Shown piece after piece: positions 24,260 through 33,049 of a DNA stretch of 64,000 bases. The stretch comes from CAZYME01 sp964648115 (GTDB taxonomy: Bacteria; Pseudomonadota; Gammaproteobacteria; Legionellales; Legionellaceae), in the NCBI GenBank assembly GCA_964648115.1, contig CAZYME010000005.1:37861-101860 (forward strand), given 5' to 3'. Both the position numbers and the translations under genes were made by a program. The notes under the pieces were generated by a model. That model was given only the letters and a program-made list of their open reading frames with translations, did no database searches and was not told the DNA's origin. Position 1 is the stretch's first letter; every line of letters begins with the position of its first letter.

Positions 24260-24979
24260 ATGGAACTTTTAGATATTCTTGTAAGCTTGTCAGCATTAAT
24301 TATCTTAGAAATCATTCTAGGAATAGATAATTTAGTATTTTTATCAATATTGACTGAAAAACTCCCCAGAGAAAAGCGTAAGCGAGCACGAAGGTGGGGG
24401 CTAACGTTTGCGTGGGTTACGCGGCTAATGTTGCTAGCCTCAGCGGTGGAGCTGATAAAACTAACTACCCCCTTATTTAGTCTAGCCGGCCTCTCATTTT
24501 CAATGCGGGATTTATTTTTATTAGCCGGTGGGGCTTTTCTGATTGGAAAAGCCACGCAGGAAATACATAATGAAGTGGGTGATGAGGAGGAAAAAAAGAA
24601 TGAGTTTGGCTCTCCAGTAGCTACATTTAGGGGAGTGGTGATCCAAGTTGCGTTGATGGATATCATTTTTTCATTGGATAGTGTGTTAACAGCAATTGGT
24701 CTCACTAATTTCTTTTGGGTCATGGCCCTAGCAATCACATGTGCTATTTTGGTCATGATTTACGCTAGCGAGACTGTCAGTCATTTTATTGAAAAGCACC
24801 CGTCCCTTAAAATGTTAGCCCTTAGCTTTTTGATTTTAATCGGTATGGTTTTGATAGCTGATGGTCTATCGTTTCATGTGCCACGTGGGTATGTATATTT
24901 CGCAATGGGTTTTTCATTAGGTGTCGAGTCATTAAATTTAATAAAGCAAGCTCGCCGCAAGAAACGAATGGTAAAATAA
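24260..24979 (+). CDS. TerC-family integral membrane protein
   Basis: 239 residues, seven hydrophobic segments. The two repeated acidic motifs of the family are present: EIILGIDNLVFLSIL near the N-terminus and MDIIFSLDSVLTAIG in the middle. TerC-family proteins are linked to manganese export and tellurite resistance. ATG at 24260 follows AAGGTGTAAG. One base separates its stop from the hemJ start. Confidence 0.9.
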   Translation: MELLDILVSLSALIILEIILGIDNLVFLSILTEKLPREKRKRARRWGLTFAWVTRLMLLASAVELIKLTTPLFSLAGLSFSMRDLFLLAGGAFLIGKATQEIHNEVGDEEEKKNEFGSPVATFRGVVIQVALMDIIFSLDSVLTAIGLTNFFWVMALAITCAILVMIYASETVSHFIEKHPSLKMLALSFLILIGMVLIADGLSFHVPRGYVYFAMGFSLGVESLNLIKQARRKKRMVK

Positions 24980-24980
24980 A

Positions 24981-25406
24981 ATGTTAATAATAAAAGCAGT
25001 ACACATTATTTCTATGGTTGCCTGGTTTGCCGGTCTTTTTTATTTACCGCGATTATTTGTTTACCATGCTGATGCAGTAGATAAAATAAGTATTGAGCGT
25101 TTTAAGCTTATGGAGCGCAGGTTGTATTATGCTATAACGTGGCCTGCTGCCATATTTACAACCGTGTTAGGGATTTCTCTGCTTACGTATAATTGGGGAT
25201 ATTATCTAAAGTCAGGCTGGATGCATGCAAAACTAGCTTTGGTAGTTCTATTATGGGCTTATCATCTAACCTGCGGTCATTTTGTAAAGCAATTCGCAGG
25301 CGAGACGAACATACGCAATGCTCGTTTTTATAGAGTATTCAATGAAGTACCAACAGTTTTATTGGTCCTTATTGTATTTGCAGTGGTTTTGAAGCCTCAA
25401 TTGTAA
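24981..25406 (+). CDS. hemJ: Protoporphyrinogen oxidase HemJ
   Basis: 141 residues with four membrane helices. Conserved family features are KAVHIISMVAWFAGLFYLPR near the N-terminus (with the heme-ligand His), WMHAKLALV and the C-terminal RVFNEVPTVLL. Oxidises protoporphyrinogen IX in the penultimate heme step. It follows terC by one base, so the two are surely co-transcribed. hemL for an early heme step is at 28.9 kb. Confidence 0.93.
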   Translation: MLIIKAVHIISMVAWFAGLFYLPRLFVYHADAVDKISIERFKLMERRLYYAITWPAAIFTTVLGISLLTYNWGYYLKSGWMHAKLALVVLLWAYHLTCGHFVKQFAGETNIRNARFYRVFNEVPTVLLVLIVFAVVLKPQL

Positions 25407-25407
25407 T

Positions 25408-25581
25408 TCCTTCGCCCCGCGAGGGGAGAAGGTGCCGGCAGGGCGGATGAGGGGTGATAAAAAATTTACAACAATTAATGTAGCACTTCGAGACGTCGCT
25501 ACGCTCCTCCTCAGCACGAACGGATTTAAATAAAGGCATAAAAGCATTTATTCAACAACGCCCATCAATGAGAGAGGAGCC
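25408..25581. repeat. Two-module intergenic repeat, family C copy 1
   Basis: Module one CCTTCGCCCCGCGAGGGG plus AGGTGCC, AGGGCGGAT and AATTTACAACAA recurs at 56210-56280. Module two CCCATCAATG(N2)AGAGGAGC at 25561-25580 recurs at 56334-56353. The region follows hemJ and precedes the convergent rubredoxin gene; it may supply a weak terminator but no clean stem plus T-run is visible. Confidence 0.7.
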
Positions 25582-25604
25582 TATGAACAACATGGAGTAA
25601 GTTA

Positions 25605-25781
25605 CTACTCCATTTCCATCATTTCAAAATCTTCCTTAGCCGCACCACAATCAGGGCAAAACCAATTTTCAGGGACATTTTCCCATGTGGTGCCTGCCTC
25701 AATACCATCTTCCGGCCAGCCCTCTGCCTCGTCATAAATCAGCCCACAAATGACACAAATGTATTTTTTATATGCTTGCAT
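25605..25781 (-). CDS. Rubredoxin
   Basis: A 58-residue ORF (MQAYKKYICVICGLIYDEAE start) with the two CxxCG iron-binding knuckles: CVICG at 9-13 and CPDCG at 42-46, plus the family's aromatic core (Tyr7, Tyr16, Trp33 and GIEAGT). One-electron carrier with a single Fe(Cys)4 site, cytoplasmic. It is monocistronic and convergent with hemJ. Identity is clear despite the small size. Confidence 0.96.
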   Translation of the reverse strand: MQAYKKYICVICGLIYDEAEGWPEDGIEAGTTWENVPENWFCPDCGAAKEDFEMMEME

Positions 25782-25946
25782 ATTATCACTTCGTATTTAA
25801 AAGACGGTAATTTAGCCATTGTTTGTGCGGATGTAAAGTAAAGGAAGCAGTGGATGAAGAAATACCAACTTAATGTTTAGCTAATAATCCAGGTGTATAA
25901 TTAAATACCATAAAATTAAATAATATTTTATTTGAGGATATGGTTG

Positions 25947-27896
25947 ATGTTAGACGCGAACATAACAGAAGCTCTTCTACAAATTGATTTAAAAATTATT
26001 GAATTAGAGCAACAGAGAAGAGTGGCTGAATTAGAGGCCAATTTTGATGAGTATAAGAAAACCCGTGGCTCTATCTCTGTTGAGGAATTTGAACAATTAA
26101 GAATAGCTGAAAACATGGCTTGTGTTCGCTTAGATCGCATCAACATGGATCTTGAGTCTCTAAAATTAGAGAAAGCTATTCTTTTGCAACATAACAAAAG
26201 TGCAACTTTTGAACGAATTATTATTGGTGCAGGTAGTGCTGGAACAGCTGTTTTCCTTGAGTTTAATGAGCTAGACGGAGACGAGTTTCCTAAAATTATT
26301 GTATTAAATAATCCAGCAGATAATCAACAATGGCGCAAAGATGGTGTCATGTTGATGGGGCAACCGGCAGCTATTCAAACCCCCCAGGTATTTTCGTCCC
26401 ATTCTGAGGATTTTGCTGCTGAAGATGGAGCTTCTGTACGCAACCCTTATAATTATGTGATGTCCGATCACTTTGATCATTCTATCGTAAGCACTCAGGC
26501 AACTGCTGGTATGAAAATACTACATGTAGCCGCAGACGATATTGAATCAAGAGATAACTATGTGGGAGATGTAGCTTGGGAGCATGATAAATACCCTCAC
26601 CGTATTTGTGTACAAATGAGAGGAACACATTATTACCTTTACACTCAACATATTGATTTATGCACTGGACCAGGGATTACGAGAAAATTATCCACCAGAC
26701 AGCTTCCTCAAGCACTAGAGCAAAAACTTGCTCAAGATGATATAATATTATACGGGCAAGATTGTGGTGATAAAAAATTGCATGGAAATGTTATTTTTTA
26801 TGGTGGAGGGGCGCGGAATGCCGCGATAATTATTGATATATTAAGTGGGTGTCATCCTGGGGTTACTTCATTTTCTTGGATTGCTCGAAATGGTGCAAGC
26901 TTTGATGACAATGCATTGTTAAACCGTATGTACGATGATTTGGATTCTGACCCACGCTGCAGAAGGGCGCTAGCTGTATTAGTTACAGTTGAGCAACTTC
27001 AAGATAAGCAACTAAAGCTGACCTTTGGACCGCCGCAAAAATCTCTTAAAACTAAACAGTTAGAGGTTATTACAGCGCCAATGCTTTGCGACCAGCTGGT
27101 CATTTCCGTGGGTCAAGATCCTTATCCGATTGTTAGAAATTTGAAAGGATTTATACCTTGTTTACTGGAAAATAGATTTTTGGGAATAGATGATAAGGTA
27201 GAGTTAATTCCACTGGGTACCCACAACCCCGATAGGAGTATTGTTGCCTGGGGTGCAATTGGTGCTATGGGTGTAGGTTTAAATGATAGAAGTAAATACA
27301 CCGAGGCTGTTATTAAACATGCTCAAACACTCCCAGGAGAAAGTCGTGGTGTGGCGGGAATTTTTCGGAGCAATTGGACCATACAAATGATGGCAAAAAT
27401 ATTTCAACAAGGTGTTCCAGACGCAATAAAAACAAGTGATATTCATGCTTGTGATTTACCTGATATAAATCTTGCTACTTGTAGCGATCTTTATGAAATT
27501 ATCAGGGAGCGTATGCAAAAACTTTCTCCTGATGAATGTTTTAGGATGGCTAGCTATATTGTTGAACTTAGATCAACGCTACGCGTAGGTTTGTCAGAGG
27601 TTTCTATTTTAAATGCAGAAATTCCAAGGCCTGTTATGGTTGCATTGATGCAGAAATATTTCCCATTTGGGGTGATTCCGGAAAAGGTAGCCTCAGTGAG
27701 GACTGTTATTGGTTCTAGTCTACCTGTTACGTTTTTTGCCAGTGGTTCCGCGCCTGATAGTTTTGCTGATGCCATGACGCTGCTTGGTAAAACCGCAATC
27801 GAAGATGTGTTGTTACCTGAAATCCAAGAAGAGCCTACTCCTGCTAGTGTTAATGAGGATGTGGATCCTATTCCGGTTGCGCTAGTTGTTGCATAA
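25947..27896 (+). CDS. Orphan FAD/NAD(P)-binding oxidoreductase-like protein with N-terminal coiled coil
   Basis: 649 residues from ATG 25947 (GAGGA eight bases upstream). Residues 5-82 form a heptad-rich coiled coil. Then comes a Rossmann dinucleotide site IIIGAGSAGTAVF (GxGxxG at 94-99), a second nucleotide-binding loop IFYGGGARNAA at 284-293, the LVISVGQDPYP stretch at 384-394 and a flavoprotein-like closing motif VAWGAIGAMGVG at 433-444. This is the two-dinucleotide layout of pyridine-nucleotide-disulfide reductases and FMO-like enzymes, without a CxxxxC redox pair. The last 200 residues are not recognised. It forms a pair with the next gene, 36 nt away. Function unknown. Confidence 0.7.
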   Translation: MLDANITEALLQIDLKIIELEQQRRVAELEANFDEYKKTRGSISVEEFEQLRIAENMACVRLDRINMDLESLKLEKAILLQHNKSATFERIIIGAGSAGTAVFLEFNELDGDEFPKIIVLNNPADNQQWRKDGVMLMGQPAAIQTPQVFSSHSEDFAAEDGASVRNPYNYVMSDHFDHSIVSTQATAGMKILHVAADDIESRDNYVGDVAWEHDKYPHRICVQMRGTHYYLYTQHIDLCTGPGITRKLSTRQLPQALEQKLAQDDIILYGQDCGDKKLHGNVIFYGGGARNAAIIIDILSGCHPGVTSFSWIARNGASFDDNALLNRMYDDLDSDPRCRRALAVLVTVEQLQDKQLKLTFGPPQKSLKTKQLEVITAPMLCDQLVISVGQDPYPIVRNLKGFIPCLLENRFLGIDDKVELIPLGTHNPDRSIVAWGAIGAMGVGLNDRSKYTEAVIKHAQTLPGESRGVAGIFRSNWTIQMMAKIFQQGVPDAIKTSDIHACDLPDINLATCSDLYEIIRERMQKLSPDECFRMASYIVELRSTLRVGLSEVSILNAEIPRPVMVALMQKYFPFGVIPEKVASVRTVIGSSLPVTFFASGSAPDSFADAMTLLGKTAIEDVLLPEIQEEPTPASVNEDVDPIPVALVVA

Positions 27897-27932
27897 AATT
27901 TTTTAATCTACTTTATAAAGCATAGGAATGAT

Positions 27933-28796
27933 ATGCCACATAAATCATTGGATGAAGTGTTAGTATTTACTTCACTTGAAACGGAAATATTAGAAACTGT
28001 TCGTCGAATAGGAGCTGTTTGCACTTCTGCAGAGTTGGTTGAATACTTAAAAAATGCTGACTTATCGCTTATACTCAGGTTTTCTATTAAATATCCTGAT
28101 GTGGATAGTATTTGTAAACGTTCTAGTTTGAATAAGATGTGGGACGAAATTTTGCAACGAAGCAGTTTTTTAAGTTTTGAATGCAAGCCCCAGCCAACTA
28201 TTCATAGCTTGGATTTACTAAAGGGTCTGCTTTTATATGCCGGTTACAAAAGGAGGTCTGTGTCGGAGGATTCTCAAGACAAACAAATGTCAATCAAGTT
28301 TCTAGAACTATCTGCAGATTTAGGTTGTTTCGTAGCGCTTAATCAGGTTTGTCAATTGGAATTAAAAAAAGCAGAACCTAATCGTATATTAGTGTTTAAT
28401 TCTGCACTGAGGGCTGCAAGTTTGTATTTGACAGCGGGTTATCTGTTGCTTGCTGCATGTAATTATCTCCTTAAACTTCCTCGTGAAGCTTTAGAATGTT
28501 TGATCCTTGCAGAAAAATTAATACCCCATTCAGAGGTATATACGTATAACGCATATTTTGGTAAACCTATAGATGAAATAATCAAGCATTCTTTTGGGAA
28601 TTTAACAAAAGGAAAAGTTGCACTTTCAAAACTTGCTGATATCCCCCCCCCTGAAGTGGTCGGAATTCTATATCCAGCCATGGAAGCACAAAAGCTTAGT
28701 ATTCTTAGTGCATTACCGATTGCGGTGGAAGGTAATGTTGAAAATGATCAAACAGAAAAGGTAGAAAACATTCCTGTACAATTTAGGGTAATATAA
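27933..28796 (+). CDS. Orphan protein paired with the FAD protein
   Basis: 287 residues, soluble, no signal peptide. It looks all-helical: an N-terminal region (TSAELVEYLKNADLSLILRF, then LNKMWDEILQRSSF) reminiscent of the short helical heads in Legionella orphan families, then helices such as SIKFLELSADLGCFVALNQV with a helical-repeat (TPR/Sel1-like) character through about residue 200. The acidic C-terminus (NVENDQTEKVENIP) is probably flexible. ATG follows AGGAATGAT. I do not recognise a family with confidence; proximity suggests it works with or regulates the FAD protein. Confidence 0.6.
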   Translation: MPHKSLDEVLVFTSLETEILETVRRIGAVCTSAELVEYLKNADLSLILRFSIKYPDVDSICKRSSLNKMWDEILQRSSFLSFECKPQPTIHSLDLLKGLLLYAGYKRRSVSEDSQDKQMSIKFLELSADLGCFVALNQVCQLELKKAEPNRILVFNSALRAASLYLTAGYLLLAACNYLLKLPREALECLILAEKLIPHSEVYTYNAYFGKPIDEIIKHSFGNLTKGKVALSKLADIPPPEVVGILYPAMEAQKLSILSALPIAVEGNVENDQTEKVENIPVQFRVI

Positions 28797-28885
28797 CTCT
28801 TTTGTAATTCCCCTCGGTACTACTCTGATTGCCAAATTTTAGGCAAATCTATAGAATACGCGCATAAATTGGCATTGGAGCTGAA

Positions 28886-30181
28886 ATGAGTTACTCGCAA
28901 GAACTATTCGCACAAGCACAAACAGTTATCCCAGGTGGAGTAAACTCACCAGTTCGTGCATTCAAAGGTGTCGGTGGTGAGCCGCTCTTTTTTAAAGAGG
29001 GGAAGGGCGCTTATCTGGTCGATGTTGATGAAAAACATTACATTGATTATGTAGGTTCTTGGGGGCCGTTGGTTCTAGGGCATTGTCACCAAAATGTTAC
29101 TGCTGCAGTAGCTAAAACGCTGTATAAAGGAATGAGTTTTGGAGCTCCAACGGAACTTGAGATTCGGCTAGCGCAAAAAATCGTTTCGTTAATGCCTTCC
29201 ATTGAAAAAATACGCATGGTTAACTCAGGTACTGAGGCAACCATGACAGCGATTCGTTTAGCACGTGGATATACTAATCGCAGTAAAATTATTAAATTTA
29301 ATGGTTGTTACCATGGTCACAGTGATAGTTTATTAGTGAAAGCTGGCTCAGGGTTATTAACCTTTGGTATTCCTTCTACTCCTGGTATTCCTCCTAGTAT
29401 TACCAAACACACACTGACGGCTAATTTTAATGATTTAGAGCAAACCGCGCGTTTATTTGAGCAATATAATACAGATATAGCTGCGGTAATTGTCGAGCCT
29501 GTCGCTGGTAATATGGGTTTTGTGTTACCAAAACCTGATTTCCTGCAAGGGTTACGCGACTTATGTGATTCCTATAATGCAGTTTTAATTTTTGATGAAG
29601 TGATGACAGGTTTTCGTGTTGCATTAGGTGGTGCTCAAGAAATTTATGGCGTTAAACCGGATCTTACAACACTTGGAAAAGTTATTGGTGGGGGAATGCC
29701 AGTTGGTGCTTTAGGAGGGAAAGCCGCTATCATGTCGTGCTTAGCTCCAGAGGGCCCTGTTTATCAGGCAGGAACCTTGTCTGGCAATCCTCTGGCCATG
29801 GCCGCTGGATTAGCAACATTAACCGAGGTTGAAAAGCCGGGCTTTTATCAACACCTTTCATCTATTTCTGACAAATTGGTACGTGCACTCACAGATGTAA
29901 CTCACGCATTAAATATACCATTTTGTGGGGCCTCCTTAGGTGGAATGTTTGGGTTTTGTTTTAACAGTAAACATCAAGTGATGGATTATGCTGATGTGGC
30001 TGCTTCTGACGAGGTATTATTCAAGCACTTCTTCCATGGCATGCTGCAAAAAGGCGTTTATTTTGCACCATCTATGTACGAAGCAGGCTTTGTTTCTAGT
30101 GCGCATCAACATGAAGAGATTCGCCTCACACAAGTAGCTGCGGAAGCTGTATTGGCGAATTATATGAAAGTTATTTCTTAA
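28886..30181 (+). CDS. hemL: Glutamate-1-semialdehyde 2,1-aminomutase HemL
   Basis: PLP enzyme making 5-aminolevulinate in the C5 heme pathway. 431 residues with PGGVNSPVRAFKGVGG at the start, NSGTEATMTAIRLARG, FDEVMTGFRVALGGAQ and the PLP lysine in TTLGKVIGGGMPVGA. Normal length. ATG at 28886 behind TTGGAGC. The phzF-like gene follows after 17 nt. Confidence 0.97.
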   Translation: MSYSQELFAQAQTVIPGGVNSPVRAFKGVGGEPLFFKEGKGAYLVDVDEKHYIDYVGSWGPLVLGHCHQNVTAAVAKTLYKGMSFGAPTELEIRLAQKIVSLMPSIEKIRMVNSGTEATMTAIRLARGYTNRSKIIKFNGCYHGHSDSLLVKAGSGLLTFGIPSTPGIPPSITKHTLTANFNDLEQTARLFEQYNTDIAAVIVEPVAGNMGFVLPKPDFLQGLRDLCDSYNAVLIFDEVMTGFRVALGGAQEIYGVKPDLTTLGKVIGGGMPVGALGGKAAIMSCLAPEGPVYQAGTLSGNPLAMAAGLATLTEVEKPGFYQHLSSISDKLVRALTDVTHALNIPFCGASLGGMFGFCFNSKHQVMDYADVAASDEVLFKHFFHGMLQKGVYFAPSMYEAGFVSSAHQHEEIRLTQVAAEAVLANYMKVIS

Positions 30182-30198
30182 GCTCGTGGGGGCCTACG

Positions 30199-30984
30199 GT
30201 GCAAAGAATAGAAATTTTTCAAATAGATGCCTTTACGGATAAGGTATTTCATGGGAATCCTGCCGCTATTTGTTTGCTTGATGATTGGTTAAATGATGAG
30301 TTATTAGAAGCAATAGCATTTGAAAATAATTTATCAGAAACAGCCTTTATTATTGAAAATAACTGTGGCTATCAAATTCGTTGGTTTACTCCAAATGGAG
30401 AAGTCAATTTATGTGGCCATGCGACTTTAGCAGCAGGTTTTCTGTTGTTTGAATTAGGTAAGTCTCGCTCAAATGCGATACATTTTTCAAGCTCAGGGGG
30501 CTCGTTTAAAGTACAAAAAAATGGTGAGATGCTGACCTTAAGTTTTCCGCGCTTAGATGTTAACGAAGTGGAAAATTCCGACGTACTTAAAGAAATCGTA
30601 GACCGGCCATTTGTTGAGGCATTTGTAAGCGATTTAGATTACCTAATCTTGTTGCCGAATGAAAAACAAGTAGTGCAAGCACAGGTAAATTTAAACCTAT
30701 TAAAAAAATTGCCTAAACGCGGTTTAATTTTGACGTCTACCGGTGTTGATGCGGATTTTTATTCACGCTGTTTTTACCCTAAGCATAATATTTCCGAAGA
30801 TCCTGTGACAGGATCCGCCCACTGTATTCTTGCTCCTTTTTGGTCAAAACGACTAAATAAAAAATCGTTACATGCAACGCAAGGCCTACATCGCAAAGGA
30901 GATGTTTTTTGCGAGGTTTATGATGATCATGTTGATTTATCAGGGTATTGTAAATGGTATTTAAAGGGACATTTAGTGATTTAA
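30199..30984 (+). CDS. PhzF-family isomerase/epimerase
   Basis: 261 residues. PhzF signature blocks: QIDAFTDKVFHGNPAA, NNLSETAFI with the catalytic glutamate, FTPNGEVNLCGHATLA and, in the second half, EDPVTGSAHC. Family members isomerise double bonds or epimerise small amino-acid-derived molecules; the substrate is unknown. Starts at GTG 30199 behind GGGGG, 17 nt after hemL, so likely co-transcribed. Confidence 0.9.
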   Translation: MQRIEIFQIDAFTDKVFHGNPAAICLLDDWLNDELLEAIAFENNLSETAFIIENNCGYQIRWFTPNGEVNLCGHATLAAGFLLFELGKSRSNAIHFSSSGGSFKVQKNGEMLTLSFPRLDVNEVENSDVLKEIVDRPFVEAFVSDLDYLILLPNEKQVVQAQVNLNLLKKLPKRGLILTSTGVDADFYSRCFYPKHNISEDPVTGSAHCILAPFWSKRLNKKSLHATQGLHRKGDVFCEVYDDHVDLSGYCKWYLKGHLVI

Positions 30985-31051
30985 TAGAAGTTGCTATCCA
31001 CAGACCGGCGTGTTAAAAATAGCCCTGGTTTGCTTCAAGGAGTAGACAAAA

Positions 31052-31936
31052 ATGCCACATTCCAAAGGAAAGCTGTTTAAAACCCTCGTTAAAGATAATG
31101 CACCGCTACAAGTTTTAGGCACAATCAATGCCTATTCAGCTATGTTAGCCGAAGCTGCTAATGCGCAAGCTATTTACCTTTCCGGAGCAGGGGTGGCCAA
31201 TGCTTCGTATGGCTTACCCGACTTAGGGATGACCAGTTTAGCCGAGGTGCTTGAAGACGCGCGTCGTATTACAGCAGCATCTTCGCTTCCGCTCTTAGTG
31301 GATGTAGATACCGGCTGGGGGCACGCATTCAATATTGCCAGAACTGTAAAATTAATGGAGCGTGCAGATGTTGCTGCTATCCATATCGAAGATCAAATTG
31401 TCGCTAAACGCTGCGGACATAGACCCAATAAAGGTATTGTTTCAATGCAAGAAATGGGCGATCGTATTAAGTCAGCTGTAGACGCTCGAGTTGATCAGGA
31501 TTTTGTTATTATGGCGCGTACAGATGCTTATGCTGCAGAAGGGATGCAAGCAGCAATAGAGCGGGTAGAGTTTTATATTGAATTAGGCGCGGATATGATA
31601 TTTCCAGAAGCATTGACTACACTGGAAGAATATCGTGCCTTTGCCAAACACATCCATGTGCCTATACTTGCAAATATCACAGAATTCGGCAAAACCCCTC
31701 TGTTCACACGTGATGAATTAGAGCATGCTGGAGTAGGGCTAATTTTGTATCCACTTAGCGCTTTTCGCGCTATGTCTTTCGCAGCATTAAATGTTTATCG
31801 TACTATAGTAGAACGTGGCACGCAGCAAACGATGTTAGCTAGTATGCAAACTCGTGATGATTTATACGACGTATTAAAATACCGTGCATTTGAAGAACAA
31901 TTAGATCAACTTATGGAGAGAGAGGATGGTCAATAA
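31052..31936 (+). CDS. prpB: Methylisocitrate lyase PrpB
   Basis: Cleaves 2-methylisocitrate into pyruvate and succinate in the methylcitrate cycle for propionyl-CoA disposal. 294 residues: YLSGAGVANASYGLPD, LLVDVDTGWG, IEDQIVAKRCGHR (catalytic KRCGH loop) and MARTDAYA. ATG at 31052 behind AAGGAG. The stop overlaps prpC by 11 bases. Confidence 0.96.
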   Translation: MPHSKGKLFKTLVKDNAPLQVLGTINAYSAMLAEAANAQAIYLSGAGVANASYGLPDLGMTSLAEVLEDARRITAASSLPLLVDVDTGWGHAFNIARTVKLMERADVAAIHIEDQIVAKRCGHRPNKGIVSMQEMGDRIKSAVDARVDQDFVIMARTDAYAAEGMQAAIERVEFYIELGADMIFPEALTTLEEYRAFAKHIHVPILANITEFGKTPLFTRDELEHAGVGLILYPLSAFRAMSFAALNVYRTIVERGTQQTMLASMQTRDDLYDVLKYRAFEEQLDQLMEREDGQ

Positions 31937-33044
31937 AACAGCTGGTTTGGCTGGAGTCGTCGCCGGCGAGTCAGCAATTGCTACAGTAGGTCTTGCAGGA
32001 AAGGGACTCAACTACCGAGGCTATTCTATTGACGATCTAGCAACGAGCTCAACGTTCGAAGAAGTCGCGTATTTATTGCATTATGGGCAATTACCTACAC
32101 GTGCTGAATTGGCAACGTATATTAATAAATTAATTAGTCTGCGCACTTTGCCAGCGGAACTAAAAAAAGTTTTAAAGCTCATCCCCGCTAACACACATCC
32201 AATGGATGTCCTGCGCACAGGCTGCTCGATGCTCGGCACGCTGGAGCCAGAATTGGATTTTTCTCAGCAATATGATATTGCTGATCGCCTTTTGGCGATA
32301 TTTCCAGGCATATTATGCTATTGGTATGCATTTCATCACTTAGGTAAAGAAATCAGTGGTGAAAGTGATGAGCAAACCGTGGGAGGGCATTTCCTAGCTC
32401 TTTTACATGGAAAAGAGCCATCAAAGCCATGCCGAGATATGATGAACGTATCACTTATTTTATATGCAGAGCATGAGTTTAATGCTTCAACATTTGCGGC
32501 CAGAGTTACCGCAGCGACACTTTCCGATTTTTACTCTGCAATTACGAGCGCTATCGGAACATTGCGAGGCCCCTTGCATGGTGGCGCTAATGAAGCAGCT
32601 ATGGAGCTCATTGCGCGTTTTAAAAATCCAGATGAAGCAGAGCAGCAGTTGATGGTCATGCTGGCTAACAAAGCTAAAATTATGGGTTTTGGGCATCGTG
32701 TTTACACTGAATGCGATCCGCGCTCAGATATTATTCAACAATGGTCAAAAAAATTGGCAAAGGAACCGGGGCATGAACTTCTTTATAGGGTATCTGAGCG
32801 TATCGAAGAAGTGATGCGGCGCGAGAAAAAAATATTTCCTAATCTTGATTTTTATAGTGCCTCTGCATATCATTTTGCCGGAATTCCAACCCCCTTATTT
32901 ACTCCGATTTTTGTAATGTCGCGCATCACTGGCTGGTCTGCACATATTTTCGAACAGCGCGCTGATAATCGGTTAATACGACCATCCTCCAAATATATTG
33001 GTCCAGATCCAAAAGCGTATATTTCAATTGATGCGAGAGATTAG
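31926..33044 (+). CDS. prpC: 2-methylcitrate synthase PrpC
   Basis: Condenses propionyl-CoA with oxaloacetate. 372 residues, citrate-synthase fold: GLNYRGYSIDDLA near the start, catalytic histidines in GPLHGGANEAAM and MGFGHRVYTECDPR, and the aspartate in NLDFYSASAYHF. Shorter than TCA citrate synthase (about 430), as usual for PrpC. Overlaps prpB and is five bases from prpD. Confidence 0.95.
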   Translation: MVNKTAGLAGVVAGESAIATVGLAGKGLNYRGYSIDDLATSSTFEEVAYLLHYGQLPTRAELATYINKLISLRTLPAELKKVLKLIPANTHPMDVLRTGCSMLGTLEPELDFSQQYDIADRLLAIFPGILCYWYAFHHLGKEISGESDEQTVGGHFLALLHGKEPSKPCRDMMNVSLILYAEHEFNASTFAARVTAATLSDFYSAITSAIGTLRGPLHGGANEAAMELIARFKNPDEAEQQLMVMLANKAKIMGFGHRVYTECDPRSDIIQQWSKKLAKEPGHELLYRVSERIEEVMRREKKIFPNLDFYSASAYHFAGIPTPLFTPIFVMSRITGWSAHIFEQRADNRLIRPSSKYIGPDPKAYISIDARD

Positions 33045-33049
33045 TAAAG

